From Radiobacillus kanasensis (lineage in GTDB: Bacteria > Bacillota > Bacilli > Bacillales > Amphibacillaceae): a DNA stretch of 64,000 nt. Position numbers and translations under genes: made by a program. Of this stretch, positions 16,317-25,159 are shown piece by piece. Below the pieces are notes generated by a model. It made no database searches. It saw only the letters and a list, made by a program, of their open reading frames with translations, and was not told the origin of the DNA. Every line of letters begins with the position of its first letter. Positions within the stretch are counted from its first letter, which is position 1. The stretch spans positions 3,901,159 through 3,965,158 of the forward strand of contig NZ_CP088020.1 in the NCBI RefSeq assembly GCF_021049245.1. Direction: 5' to 3'.

Positions 16317-17147
16317 CTAAGAATTAACAAAAGTACGATGCATAAACTCACAATCTATGATTAAACCCGGTAGAAAACGATGAAACAGAGAAACTAATCC
16401 CATGATTCCTGCTATATCCTTAGGACTGTACACACGTGCTAGTTGGTCACGATTGATGACTACAGGATACGGCATATCACGGTGTACAGCACGAACTGCC
16501 TTCTTCGATAATTGACTCTCTAATAAGGTGTAATTGGAACTTTTAACAAAGGGTTTTAAATAACTCCAAATCCGCTTTAAGAAATCCGGATAATGGGCGA
16601 GAGCACGAAAATCACTGGCAACGTCCATAGCCTGGTGTGCCTCGGCAATTTCAAATAATAGCTTTTTCATAGTAGGGTCTGCTTCGACTGGATGCAATAA
16701 GTCGATTCTTGGGAAGGCTGGATCAATTCCTGGCTCTAGAAAACCTAGTACTTCTCCCTTTCCTTTTACCGGACGATTACTTAATGCCTCCGTCCATGCT
16801 GAAGTGATGAGTAATAGTTTGGGATTTACATAACGAAAGATATCTAGAGTTCCTTGTAGCTGGTTCAAAACGTGTGGAGGGTATTGAGTTTGCCATGGAA
16901 GTAATGGAATGATGTTCGAGATGCCAGGATATTGTAGGTGGGAAGCTGTTTTGTCCATATTAAGGGTTAACATATTAGGCCGGACTTGCTCCCAGGCTAT
17001 TTCTAAAAAGGTGGGATAGTGAGCCAATGCCCGAAAGACAAAGTTTACGACTGGAACTTGCAACACTTCTTTTATATCCTCATACAACTCTTTCGTCCTT
17101 CCAGTAGCTTCGGACTCGAGTACTTCTGGAATGATGTGTGTACGCAT
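16317..17147 (-). CDS. DehI-family (halocarboxylic acid dehydrogenase family) protein
   Basis: The 276-residue protein has the internally repeated layout of the DehI family. FVFRALAHYPTFLEIAWEQV (37-56) and DFRALAHYPDFLKRIWSYLK in the second half are clear copies of one motif. Family members include group I 2-haloacid dehalogenases. Whether this one dehalogenates is not shown by the sequence, and many family members have no assigned substrate. GAAGGGAGGG precedes the ATG. It is monocistronic, downstream of a divergent promoter region shared with the dismutase gene. Confidence 0.8.
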   Translation of the reverse strand: MRTHIIPEVLESEATGRTKELYEDIKEVLQVPVVNFVFRALAHYPTFLEIAWEQVRPNMLTLNMDKTASHLQYPGISNIIPLLPWQTQYPPHVLNQLQGTLDIFRYVNPKLLLITSAWTEALSNRPVKGKGEVLGFLEPGIDPAFPRIDLLHPVEADPTMKKLLFEIAEAHQAMDVASDFRALAHYPDFLKRIWSYLKPFVKSSNYTLLESQLSKKAVRAVHRDMPYPVVINRDQLARVYSPKDIAGIMGLVSLFHRFLPGLIIDCEFMHRTFVNS

Positions 17148-17305
17148 GATGAAGCCCTCCCTTCTCTTTTTGATACCTACATGTATATGGTGAAATCGTC
17201 CTATTCATGACTGTATTTTTCTATAAAAAATAGGCGATTAATTGTAGTTCCTATTCCACTCCACTTACATATCTTGATACTAACGACCGAAGGAGGGGAA
17301 TTTTT

Positions 17306-18214
17306 TTGAACAGAATGGATTCAGCATATCGTACATCCCTATTGGATTGGTGTAACGATATTGAGAAAACGTGGACATCGGTTCGAAATCAGCTAGATCA
17401 TGTGGATGATGCAGTGTTAACGGAATGGGAAGAAGACTTTTATGCCTTTAAACAGGAGGTGGAAGAAGATAACCGCTTCCTCCAGGATAAAGAGCTACAA
17501 CGAAATGCCTCGCAAATCTATCAATCCTTAAATAGCTTCATTACAGGGAGTTCTCAACCTACTAAACATGATGATCATATGGGTTCCGCTGTACCAATTG
17601 GTGGACATACCTTGCCACCACTCCCTTATGCTTACGATGCACTAGAACCCGTCATTTCCGAGGAAATTATGAGACTGCATCATGATGTCCATCATCAAGG
17701 CTATGTCGATGGATTGAATAAAGCAGAGAAAAAGATGCAGGAAGCACGGAAAACGGGGAACTTTGATTTGATTAAGCATTGGGAAAGAGAGACCGCCTTT
17801 AACGGATCTGGTCATTATTTACACACAATCTTTTGGGACATTATGAGTCCAAATGGTGGAGGAAAGCCATCAGGTAGCCTTCATGCCGAAATCAAGCGTT
17901 CCTTTGGAAGCTTTGACGCGTTTAAAAAGCATTTTTCAGAGGCAGCCAAAAAGGTAGAAGCAGTCGGCTGGGCAATCCTAGTCTGGGCACCACGTGCTCA
18001 TCGCCTAGAAATCTTAACAGCAGAAAAACACCAAAACCTCACCCAATGGGATACGATTCCTTTGCTTGTTTTAGACGTATGGGAACACGCCTATTACCTG
18101 CAATACAAAACGAAACGCGGAGACTACGTAGATAATTGGTGGAAGGTCGTGAACTGGCCAGCTGTGGAAAAGCGGTTTGAAGAAGCTAGAAAATTGAAGT
18201 GGCAACCGTTTTAA
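17306..18214 (+). CDS. Fe/Mn superoxide dismutase with N-terminal extension
   Basis: Residues about 100-302 are a complete Fe/Mn dismutase. Metal ligands are His125 (RLHHDVHHQGYV), His173 (GSGHYLHTIFW), and Asp257 and His261 (LLVLDVWEHAYYLQY). The first 95 residues are an extra, acidic and largely helical region ending in KHDDHMG. Long dismutases of this kind occur in Bacillaceae beside the short SodA. The start is TTG, chosen because AAGGAGGGG lies 9 nt upstream. An ATG at 17315 is the alternative. No signal peptide is visible, so it is probably cytoplasmic. Confidence 0.9.
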   Translation: MNRMDSAYRTSLLDWCNDIEKTWTSVRNQLDHVDDAVLTEWEEDFYAFKQEVEEDNRFLQDKELQRNASQIYQSLNSFITGSSQPTKHDDHMGSAVPIGGHTLPPLPYAYDALEPVISEEIMRLHHDVHHQGYVDGLNKAEKKMQEARKTGNFDLIKHWERETAFNGSGHYLHTIFWDIMSPNGGGKPSGSLHAEIKRSFGSFDAFKKHFSEAAKKVEAVGWAILVWAPRAHRLEILTAEKHQNLTQWDTIPLLVLDVWEHAYYLQYKTKRGDYVDNWWKVVNWPAVEKRFEEARKLKWQPF

Positions 18215-18257
18215 GTAAAGGGTAATATCAAGGATTACTGTTACTTTTAAAAATAGA

Positions 18258-18595
18258 TAAGACTGCGACAACTATTCTAAAGACGAACGGTAACTGGTAA
18301 CTTATAGGGTAAGTTATCAGAGTGTAAATTTAAAGTCGCGATTCGGCGGAATGCTTCGCTTTCGACGGGCATGGCCCTGCCTCGGAAGAAGACCACTTTC
18401 TTGAAAAGGGAAAGCACTGCGTGCAAGGTAGTGTCGCTGAGATTTTTATTGGCGGGGTCTGGCGTCTTTTTGGCAAGTTTTTCTTTTTATTAGCGACTCA
18501 GCTGGATTTATTGGCGATTCTCTCTTTTTATTGGCGCTGAGATTTTTATTCTCGTCCGTCTTATCATAGTTACTCACTATAACCATTCAAAAAGA
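18258..18595 (+). repeat. Degenerate copy of a dispersed intergenic element
   Basis: GACTGCGACAACTATTCT followed by AAGACGAACGG matches the left arm of the 29.1-kb element (GAGGCTTGAACAAAACTATC followed by AAGACGAACG). A GC-rich core (CGCTTTCGACGGGCATGGCC) follows, as in the 29-kb copy. The right end is not recognisable. It lies between two convergent genes and codes for nothing. Confidence 0.55.
18436..18550. repeat. Short degenerate tandem motif TTTTTATTGGCG
   Basis: The motif recurs four to five times with small changes (18443-18454, 18484-18495, about 18514-18526, 18525-18536). Two copies are preceded by GCTGAGA. It lies inside the degenerate dispersed element and between converging genes. 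Confidence 0.6.
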
Positions 18596-18628
18596 GACTC
18601 AAGTAATATCACTTAAGTCTCTTTCTTT
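18590..18628. terminator. Terminator of the manA operon
   Basis: On the reverse strand GAGACTT...AGTCTC form a stem followed by TTTTT, just after the manA stop codon. The plus strand also has a T-rich tail, so it may work both ways. Confidence 0.75.
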
Positions 18629-18636
18629 TATCTAGT

Positions 18637-19593
18637 TTATGGATGAGAAACCAGACACTCCAACTGCCCCGAAAAATGATACTCCTTCACACCATTCGGT
18701 ACAATAAAATGATCTCCCTTTTGCACCTCATGCACATTTCCATCAACAGTCAACCAACCTTGTCCATCCACAACACTGACTTGTAAAAAGTCGTGCTCCA
18801 TATCCATTTCCGCTTCCCCGTCTAAATCCCAATGATAAACCGTAAAATATTGTTCTTTAACTACTCGTTTCGAGGTCAATCCACCATAGTAGCTGACCTC
18901 TTGGTCCACCTCTACCGGTTGATGTGGAACCGTCGATACCGCAATAGCCGAATCTAGATGAAGCTCCCTTGTATTTCCTTGATCATCCGTTCGGTCATAG
19001 TCATACACACGGTACGTAATATCCGAGCTTTGTTGGGTTTCTAAAATAACGATGCCTTTGCCGATAGCATGTATTGTACCACTTGGAACATAGACAAAGT
19101 CCCCCGCTTGGACAGGTACTTTTCTTAATAGCTTATCCCACTCTCCAGCATCAACCATTTGTTGAAACTCTTCCTTCGTGGAGGCATGATGACCAAAAAT
19201 AATCTCTGCCCCTTCCTCCGCTTGAAGCACATACCAGCATTCTGTTTTTCCGTATGGCTGATTTTCGACCTCTCTAGCATATTCATCATTTGGATGAACC
19301 TGTACGGAGAGATCATCCGCTGCATCCAAAATTTTAATAAGCAGTGGGTACTCGCCAGAATGACCTTTTGCTTTTCCGAAAAGCTCGCCATGATTCTCCC
19401 AAGCCTCTATTAAGCTCTTTCCTTTTAACTCACCATTTACAATTTCACTAGGTCCGTTTGGATGGGCCGAAATCACCCAAGCTTCCCCTGTATGCTTATA
19501 AGGAATGTCATAGCCAAATTCAGTATTCAGCTTTTGACCTCCCCAAATTCTTTCTTGAAAGACAGGCTTTAAAAAAATAGGTTCTTTATACAT
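18637..19593 (-). CDS. manA: Mannose-6-phosphate isomerase, class I
   Basis: The 318-residue cupin isomerase interconverts mannose 6-phosphate and fructose 6-phosphate. Family marks are FQERIWGGQKLNTEFGYDIP, the zinc site in DLSVQVHPNDEYA, KTECWYVL, and VPSGTIHAIGKGIVILETQQ. Length is normal for the short Bacillus type. It lies 11 nt after a glucokinase-like ROK gene and 13 nt behind a ROK repressor before that. The three form one sugar-phosphate operon. Confidence 0.95.
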   Translation of the reverse strand: MYKEPIFLKPVFQERIWGGQKLNTEFGYDIPYKHTGEAWVISAHPNGPSEIVNGELKGKSLIEAWENHGELFGKAKGHSGEYPLLIKILDAADDLSVQVHPNDEYAREVENQPYGKTECWYVLQAEEGAEIIFGHHASTKEEFQQMVDAGEWDKLLRKVPVQAGDFVYVPSGTIHAIGKGIVILETQQSSDITYRVYDYDRTDDQGNTRELHLDSAIAVSTVPHQPVEVDQEVSYYGGLTSKRVVKEQYFTVYHWDLDGEAEMDMEHDFLQVSVVDGQGWLTVDGNVHEVQKGDHFIVPNGVKEYHFSGQLECLVSHP

Positions 19594-19604
19594 GATGTTC
19601 CTCC

Positions 19605-20513
19605 TTATTCATTAAAGCAAAGGGCTGCTGCCCCTATGACTCCAGCGTTTTGGTCTAGCTGTGCTTGTACAATTTCTGTTTTTCGTCCGTCTGGGTTTAA
19701 CGCATATTGACGAACATAATCTTTTACAGCATTAAACAGCGGGGCTCCTACTTTAGATACACCACCGCCGATTACAATTTTTTCAGGGTCCAACGTGTTA
19801 ATCACAGACACACATGCTACCCCAATAATGCGGAAAACATCTTCTATATATGGCTTTATTTTATTATCACCATTATGGTAACGTTCAAATACTTGTTGTG
19901 TCGCGAGCTCCTCGCCTGCTAGCTCAGATCCTCTTCTAGCAATGCCTGTACCGGATGCGATATACTCCAAACAGCCATATTGACCACAAGGACATTGTCC
20001 ATAGGATGGATCAATAACCGTATGTCCGATATCTCCTGCATTCCCTCGAGAACCACCTAAAAGCTTTCCTTCTGCAAAAAAACCTGCTCCAATTCCAGTA
20101 CTAATCGTGATATAAGCAAAATCTTCATTTTCTTTTGCCGCACCTAACCATTTTTCTGCCATCGCAGCTGCGTTTGCATCATTTTCTAAGGTGACAGGTA
20201 GATTAAAATAGCTTTTTACTTGTTCCACAATCGGGACATTTCGCCAGTTTTCCAAATTCGGTGGATACGTAATAATGCCATTCTTACTATCTAAAGGTCC
20301 TGGAGAACCAATCCCGATTCCTTTGACGACTTTCTTTTCAATTCCCGATTTATTCATAAGCTCTTCTGCTGTCTTATTAATCCGCTCAATCATTACCGGA
20401 GGATCAACCGTTTTATCCGTAGGAATTACTTCTTCTATTAACACCTTTCCTGTTTCATCCACAACGGCGATGGCAACCTTTGTTCCACCGATATCTACAC
20501 CTATTGCATACAT
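19605..20513 (-). CDS. glcK: ROK-family sugar kinase (glucokinase type)
   Basis: The 302-residue kinase has the ATP site GVDIGGTKVAIAVVDETG, the sugar site NDANAAAMAEKWLG, and the ROK zinc signature GQCPCGQYGCLEYIASG. GlcK of Bacillus is the closest named relative by this layout. A fructo- or mannokinase role is also possible because manA follows. It lies between the ROK repressor and manA with gaps of only 11-12 nt. Confidence 0.88.
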   Translation of the reverse strand: MYAIGVDIGGTKVAIAVVDETGKVLIEEVIPTDKTVDPPVMIERINKTAEELMNKSGIEKKVVKGIGIGSPGPLDSKNGIITYPPNLENWRNVPIVEQVKSYFNLPVTLENDANAAAMAEKWLGAAKENEDFAYITISTGIGAGFFAEGKLLGGSRGNAGDIGHTVIDPSYGQCPCGQYGCLEYIASGTGIARRGSELAGEELATQQVFERYHNGDNKIKPYIEDVFRIIGVACVSVINTLDPEKIVIGGGVSKVGAPLFNAVKDYVRQYALNPDGRKTEIVQAQLDQNAGVIGAAALCFNE

Positions 20514-20525
20514 AGTTCCACCTCT

Positions 20526-21722
20526 TTATTTTTCTCGATTCATTATTTGTTCTGGATGTTCAAAAACTTGTTGGATAATGACAGCCGTTCCCCCTATTAG
20601 CGGACCGTTTATTCCAAAAACAGACTCTGAAATATCTGGTACGCCATTCTCGCGGGTAAAGCAACGCTCTGTCACGATTTCTCTGATCTTGCTCGCCATT
20701 GGTGGATAACCGTCTACTAACGCACCACCTAAAATGACCTCTGCTGGATTCAAAAGATTAACTGCATTGGTTATGCCAGTAGCTAAATAGGACGATATAT
20801 CATCCATTTCTTCTTGAATCTCTTTATCTCCATTTCTGGAGGCTTGTAATAGATCAGCCATCGATTTGGGATTATATTTTCTTTCCAAAGCTAAGCCAGA
20901 CGCGACCATCTCCAAACAACCGACATTTCCACATCGGCAAACAGGACCATGAATATCAACCGTCGCATGGCCAAGCTCTCCAGCTCCATTCAAAAATCCT
21001 CGATATATCGTGCCATTAAATAGAATACCACCGCCAGTACCTCGGTCCGCAAACACATACAGCATGTTTGGCTTTCGATCCGCAAACCAGTACTCCCCTA
21101 AAGCTGCTGCATCCGCATCCTTTTCTAATCGTGTCATCAGTCCGTACTTTTCTTGTAGAAGATCGCGAATTGCAACCCCATCTAGACCTGTTAAGTTTGG
21201 CGGAGATAAAATCATTCCTTTTTCCGCATTTAAAGGACCCGGACTGGATACACCGATTCCGATTACTTCTGCTTTCCTTTGTTCGGCATACTCCAAAACA
21301 AGATCAATGAGGCCATATATAGTAGGGAGTTCTACCTTGCACGTTCCATTTTCATTTTTTTCATGTTCTGTGGAGACTTTGTGGATAACCTCTCCATAAA
21401 GATTAACGAGGGCAACGGTCGTAGAAGCAACAGCAATATCCACAGAAATTGCGTAATATTTTTTAGCACTTAGCTCGTATAAAATCGGTTTTCTACCACC
21501 ACTAGACCTACCATATCCAGCTTCTACAATCCATTCCGCTTCCATTAACTCCTGAATGATATTAGAAACGGTGGCAAATGTCAGATTCGTTATCGGCACT
21601 ATTTCTGCCTTGGAGATGGGTTTATGACGTTGAATGGCATGAAGAACGGTAGAACGATTTAATTGCTTCATGCTATCCGCATTTGCCCCAATTTTTTGCC
21701 TCATTTTGGCTTGCCTCCCCAC
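20526..21722 (-). CDS. ROK-family transcriptional repressor
   Basis: The 398-residue protein has an N-terminal winged helix (STVLHAIQRHKPISKAEIVP, then TNLTFATVSNIIQELMEAEW), then a ROK sugar-binding domain with the zinc motif VCRCGNVGCLEMVASG. That is the XylR/NagC type. Such proteins repress sugar genes until an inducer binds the ROK domain. It is the first gene of the operon with the kinase and manA and probably regulates it. The upstream region also holds a cluster of DnaA boxes. Confidence 0.92.
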   Translation of the reverse strand: MGRQAKMRQKIGANADSMKQLNRSTVLHAIQRHKPISKAEIVPITNLTFATVSNIIQELMEAEWIVEAGYGRSSGGRKPILYELSAKKYYAISVDIAVASTTVALVNLYGEVIHKVSTEHEKNENGTCKVELPTIYGLIDLVLEYAEQRKAEVIGIGVSSPGPLNAEKGMILSPPNLTGLDGVAIRDLLQEKYGLMTRLEKDADAAALGEYWFADRKPNMLYVFADRGTGGGILFNGTIYRGFLNGAGELGHATVDIHGPVCRCGNVGCLEMVASGLALERKYNPKSMADLLQASRNGDKEIQEEMDDISSYLATGITNAVNLLNPAEVILGGALVDGYPPMASKIREIVTERCFTRENGVPDISESVFGINGPLIGGTAVIIQQVFEHPEQIMNREK

Positions 21723-21800
21723 TTCTTAAAACGGTTTGAATAAGTTCAGTGTATCGTTGTAATCTAATTAATTCAATATCTATTGGGAAATTATTGATTT

Positions 21801-22004
21801 TTTACACAGTTATGCACACCTTTGTACACAAATCGGTGGAAAAACAGCGTTTTATACACATGTAAACAAGTTATGCACAAACTTATCCACATAATCACAA
21901 TTTTTATTCTTTATTTAGTAGAAGAGCATATGTTCGACACCATATATGGTCAGTTATCCTCATATTCATCCACAGACTGTGCATAAAATGCTCAGTTACC
22001 CACA
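21801..22004. other. Cluster of DnaA-box sequences outside oriC
   Basis: One perfect box TTATCCACA (21883-21891) and three TTATGCACA boxes (21810-21818, 21871-21879, and 21978-21986 on the reverse strand) lie within 200 bp. TTATACACA (21852-21860) and two one-mismatch boxes (21966-21974, 21996-22004) add to them. The space holds no gene and lies about 42 kb from dnaA. Such clusters in Bacillus bind DnaA to titrate it or to affect local transcription. Confidence 0.75.
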
Positions 22005-22015
22005 CATTTTTAACT

Positions 22016-22053
22016 TAAAAAAGACTTGTGAAGAATAGTTCTCCACAAGTCCT
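22016..22053 (-). terminator. Terminator at the end of the WalRK operon
   Basis: GGACTTGTG and CACAAGTC on the reverse strand form a stem followed by TTTTTT, 11 nt after the htrC stop. Confidence 0.9.
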
Positions 22054-22063
22054 CTGTATTCCT

Positions 22064-23284
22064 TTAATAATCTTGTGATCCTAACGTAACGGTTGTTTCT
22101 TGCTTCTCTCCATTGCGATAGAACGTTACTTTCATCTGTTGCCCAGGCTCTTTTTCTTGATAAAGATGTTTTCTCAATCCGATGATATCTTCAATCGGTT
22201 CCCCGTCCAGGTGAGTAATAACATCTAATTCCTCAAGTCCGGCTTGATCAGCTGGTGACATAGGTTCTATACTTCTTAAATATATGCCACCTTCTACACC
22301 TTCCGGAAGGCGAAGCTCTTGCTGCCACTCCGCTTGAGCCAGTTCATTTAAGGAATAAGCTTCTACACCTAAATAAGCCCTCGTCACCTTTCCTTCACTT
22401 TCTAGCTGTTGGATAATCGGTAATGCATCGTCAATAGGGATAGCAAAGCCAATCCCCTCTACAGAAGACTGAGCAATTTTCATCGAGTTAATGCCGATTA
22501 GCTTTCCTTGCAGGTTGATTAGTGCACCACCACTATTCCCTGGGTTAATGGCGGCATCTGTTTGGATAACCTCTGCTTGCCAATCCGCACGTCCATCCAT
22601 ATCAAAATCCTGCGGAATCGCCCGCTTCTTTCCACTTATAATGCCTTCCGTAACAGACCCAGCAAACATGAGTCCAAGAGGGTTCCCAATCGCTATAGCT
22701 GGTTCCCCAACCTTTACCGTTTCAGATTCCCCTAATTCAATAACCTTTTCCACCTCGGAGCCATCCATTTCAAGAACGGCTAAATCCGTGAATAGATCGC
22801 TACCGCGAATTTGTGCCTGGATGTGTGTATTATTGGAAAGGACCACTTCGACTTCATCCGCACCTTGAATCACGTGGTGATTGGTCACGACATATGCTTT
22901 GCCATTTTCCTTTTTATAGATCACGCCAGAGCCTGTGCCAGCTTCCGTCGCGTCGCCTTCCATCCAAAAACCTTCCTGTGACTGATAATTCACCACACCG
23001 ACGACGGCAGGTGTCACCTCGCCAACGACTTGGGTAATTTGGGAAGAAACATCTACATTCACTTGCTGTAAGGGACCAGATGGGTTCGATTCTCCATCCC
23101 CCTGCATGATTTCATTACTTCCTGTATCTGTGTTATAAGGTAATAAGTTCGACTCGATTAAGGCTGGTAAAGCAAGCACAACAATTAAGGCTCCTACGAC
23201 CGCTCCGATTAATGTTGAAGCAATCCATGCTCCTCTCATCCCCCGAGGGCGTCTAGGTCTGTAATGATCATCATAATACCCCAT
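22064..23284 (-). CDS. htrC: HtrA-type membrane serine protease
   Basis: The 406-residue S1C protease has an Arg-rich cytoplasmic start, one membrane helix (about 20-42), a trypsin-like domain and a C-terminal PDZ domain (about 305-400). The triad is visible in VVTNHHVIQGA (His), LFTDLAVLEM (Asp) and NPGNSGGALINLQG (Ser). It degrades or refolds damaged proteins at the outer face of the membrane. Position at the end of the walRKHIJ genes is conserved in Bacillus, where it is called YycK/HtrC. The gap to walJ is 133 nt, so it may have its own promoter as well. Confidence 0.93.
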   Translation of the reverse strand: MGYYDDHYRPRRPRGMRGAWIASTLIGAVVGALIVVLALPALIESNLLPYNTDTGSNEIMQGDGESNPSGPLQQVNVDVSSQITQVVGEVTPAVVGVVNYQSQEGFWMEGDATEAGTGSGVIYKKENGKAYVVTNHHVIQGADEVEVVLSNNTHIQAQIRGSDLFTDLAVLEMDGSEVEKVIELGESETVKVGEPAIAIGNPLGLMFAGSVTEGIISGKKRAIPQDFDMDGRADWQAEVIQTDAAINPGNSGGALINLQGKLIGINSMKIAQSSVEGIGFAIPIDDALPIIQQLESEGKVTRAYLGVEAYSLNELAQAEWQQELRLPEGVEGGIYLRSIEPMSPADQAGLEELDVITHLDGEPIEDIIGLRKHLYQEKEPGQQMKVTFYRNGEKQETTVTLGSQDY

Positions 23285-23417
23285 AAGACCAATCCTTTCT
23301 GTCTTGATTCCTTAGACAGTAATCCGTTCATAAGGACAACGGTTCTAGTATTACCTGATGGGTTTATCTTTACACGTTAAGTGTGTTTAATTTTCCATAA
23401 GAAGATAATTGGACATC

Positions 23418-24215
23418 CTAAACGACTTCATAAAGACTTGTAGGCATGGTAGGATCTGTATCACACAAATCAATGCCCTTTCCAATCTGAAAGCCACGTT
23501 CTGTCAAGATATTAGAAACAGACATCCTCGCTAAATCCTTCATATTGTTGTCTTTACTAAGGTGCGCCAAGTAAATCCGCTTCGTTTTATTCCCGATAAT
23601 ATCACTTAAGGCTAGTCCACAATCATCATTGGAAACGTGACCCGAATCCCCCAAGATTCTTCGTTTTACATTCCAAGGATAGCGCCCCATTCTTAACATC
23701 GAAACGTCATGATTCGATTCAAATATAAGCGCATCTGCATCTTCTACCGTTTTCTTAATATGCTCGGATACGTACCCTAAGTCGGTTACTAAGGCTACTT
23801 TTTTACCGTTGTGATGGAAGGTGAAAAACATCGGCTCAGCAGCATCATGAGAAACTCCAAACGATTCTACATCTAAATCGCCAAATGTCTGGACTTGGTT
23901 CGTTTCAAAAATAAATTTTTGATCTAGGCCAATCTTCCCGATATGACCTTCCATCGCCTTCCACGTCTTCTCATTGGCATATATCGGTAGGTTATAGCGA
24001 CGTGCCATAATTCCTAATCCTTTAATATGATCACTATGCTCGTGGGTGACGAGCAGCTTGGTCAACGAGTTCGGATCAATGTCCACTTCCCCAAGCAATC
24101 GCTCCATTTCCTTTCCACTTAAACCGGCATCTACAAGAATTTTCTCTTTTTCTGTTGCCACGTAGAATGCATTCCCTGTACTTCCTGATGCAAGTACACT
24201 AAACGATAACGTCAT
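23418..24215 (-). CDS. walJ: MBL-fold metallohydrolase WalJ (YycJ)
   Basis: The protein starts [15 protein letters not shown] and has the metallo-beta-lactamase metal motif [13 protein letters not shown]. Further ligand blocks are [11 protein letters not shown] and FESNHD, and [12 protein letters not shown] follows. ATG 24215 overlaps the walI stop in ATGA and has GGAG upstream. A TTG start at 24230 is not supported. The family resembles DNA-processing nucleases, and in related bacteria WalJ links cell-wall control with DNA metabolism. The exact reaction is unsettled. Confidence 0.92.
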   Translation of the reverse strand: MTLSFSVLASGSTGNAFYVATEKEKILVDAGLSGKEMERLLGEVDIDPNSLTKLLVTHEHSDHIKGLGIMARRYNLPIYANEKTWKAMEGHIGKIGLDQKFIFETNQVQTFGDLDVESFGVSHDAAEPMFFTFHHNGKKVALVTDLGYVSEHIKKTVEDADALIFESNHDVSMLRMGRYPWNVKRRILGDSGHVSNDDCGLALSDIIGNKTKRIYLAHLSKDNNMKDLARMSVSNILTERGFQIGKGIDLCDTDPTMPTSLYEVV

Positions 24216-25159
24216 TCTTCTCCACTCCAATTTGTTGTATCTAATACTTGTAGAAGTTTTTGTTTTATTGTATTTAATGCTTCATTTTCTTCTTTGATTG
24301 GCTTATTTGTCATACTTGCCACCACACCGTTAAGTGTTTCTTTTATAAAGAAGTTTTCATCCTTCGTTAAGATTAACCCTTCGATCGCATTAATAAAGTA
24401 ATTGTTCGAATCATTAAAATTGATTTTCCAGGTCGGTGCGAAAACCTGCTCTCCATCGGATAGAGGTGCCAACGTTAAATAGCCCAGTGTCGGTTTTTCC
24501 ATGACCTCCAAAATTTCGGAGCCATCGGTTAACAAGTTGTCCGCATTAAAATATACCTGACTAACCGCTTGGTATGGAGTCATAATCTCTTTTTCTAGCT
24601 CTGCTTGATCCTCTAAATCTATCTCTTCTAGCATCGTTTGCATATAATACATAGCTTCATTTTTTTCATTCAAGAAAACTAGAAGAAGCCCACCCTCATT
24701 ATAGAAAATCGGTTTGTCGCCTTTTAACTGAAACAAGATTAAAGTGTTGGTTGCTTCATTCTTCCCCCACAACGTGTATTGCTCTCCATACGGGACGAAT
24801 CCAGTTACAATCTGCTTTATCTCTTCATCTGTTGCTTCCTTTTTAATGGGTACTGGGGTGTCTAAGGCGGATACTAGCGTGTTATCCTCTAAAATGGTTA
24901 AGGATTGGTTCGTCAATCCCTCTAATTCGGTATCACGGGTTGTGAAATCCACTTGTTTGGTTGTGATGATAGACTCTTTTCTTATTTCTTTATCAAGCTT
25001 ATCTAGTCCCTCCACATTTGCTTCTAGTAATTCTTCATTAGTCGGTGTTTGAAGCGTTCCTAAATCCTCATCCTGATTCAAAAAGTACTGTCTAACAAGG
25101 AAAATATCCAAAATGAGAAAGCAGAGAATGAATAGTGTTTTAATTTGTCCCCACTGCAT
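24212..25159 (-). CDS. walI: WalK regulator WalI (YycI)
   Basis: The 315-residue protein has a short N-terminal cytoplasmic end, one membrane helix (about 7-25: [20 protein letters not shown]) and an extracytoplasmic domain. This is the YycI layout. With WalH it binds and restrains the WalK sensor kinase in Bacillus. It overlaps walH by 20 nt and walJ by 4 nt. Sequence similarity in this family is low, so the call rests on topology, length and order. Confidence 0.9.
   Translation of the reverse strand: MQWGQIKTLFILCFLILDIFLVRQYFLNQDEDLGTLQTPTNEELLEANVEGLDKLDKEIRKESIITTKQVDFTTRDTELEGLTNQSLTILEDNTLVSALDTPVPIKKEATDEEIKQIVTGFVPYGEQYTLWGKNEATNTLILFQLKGDKPIFYNEGGLLLVFLNEKNEAMYYMQTMLEEIDLEDQAELEKEIMTPYQAVSQVYFNADNLLTDGSEILEVMEKPTLGYLTLAPLSDGEQVFAPTWKINFNDSNNYFINAIEGLILTKDENFFIKETLNGVVASMTNKPIKEENEALNTIKQKLLQVLDTTNWSGEE

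Noticed and set aside
16317..17147. Active 2-haloacid dehalogenase as a sure call for the DehI-family gene
   Set aside because: The repeated fold is visible, but catalytic residues could not be verified by eye, so only the family is stated.
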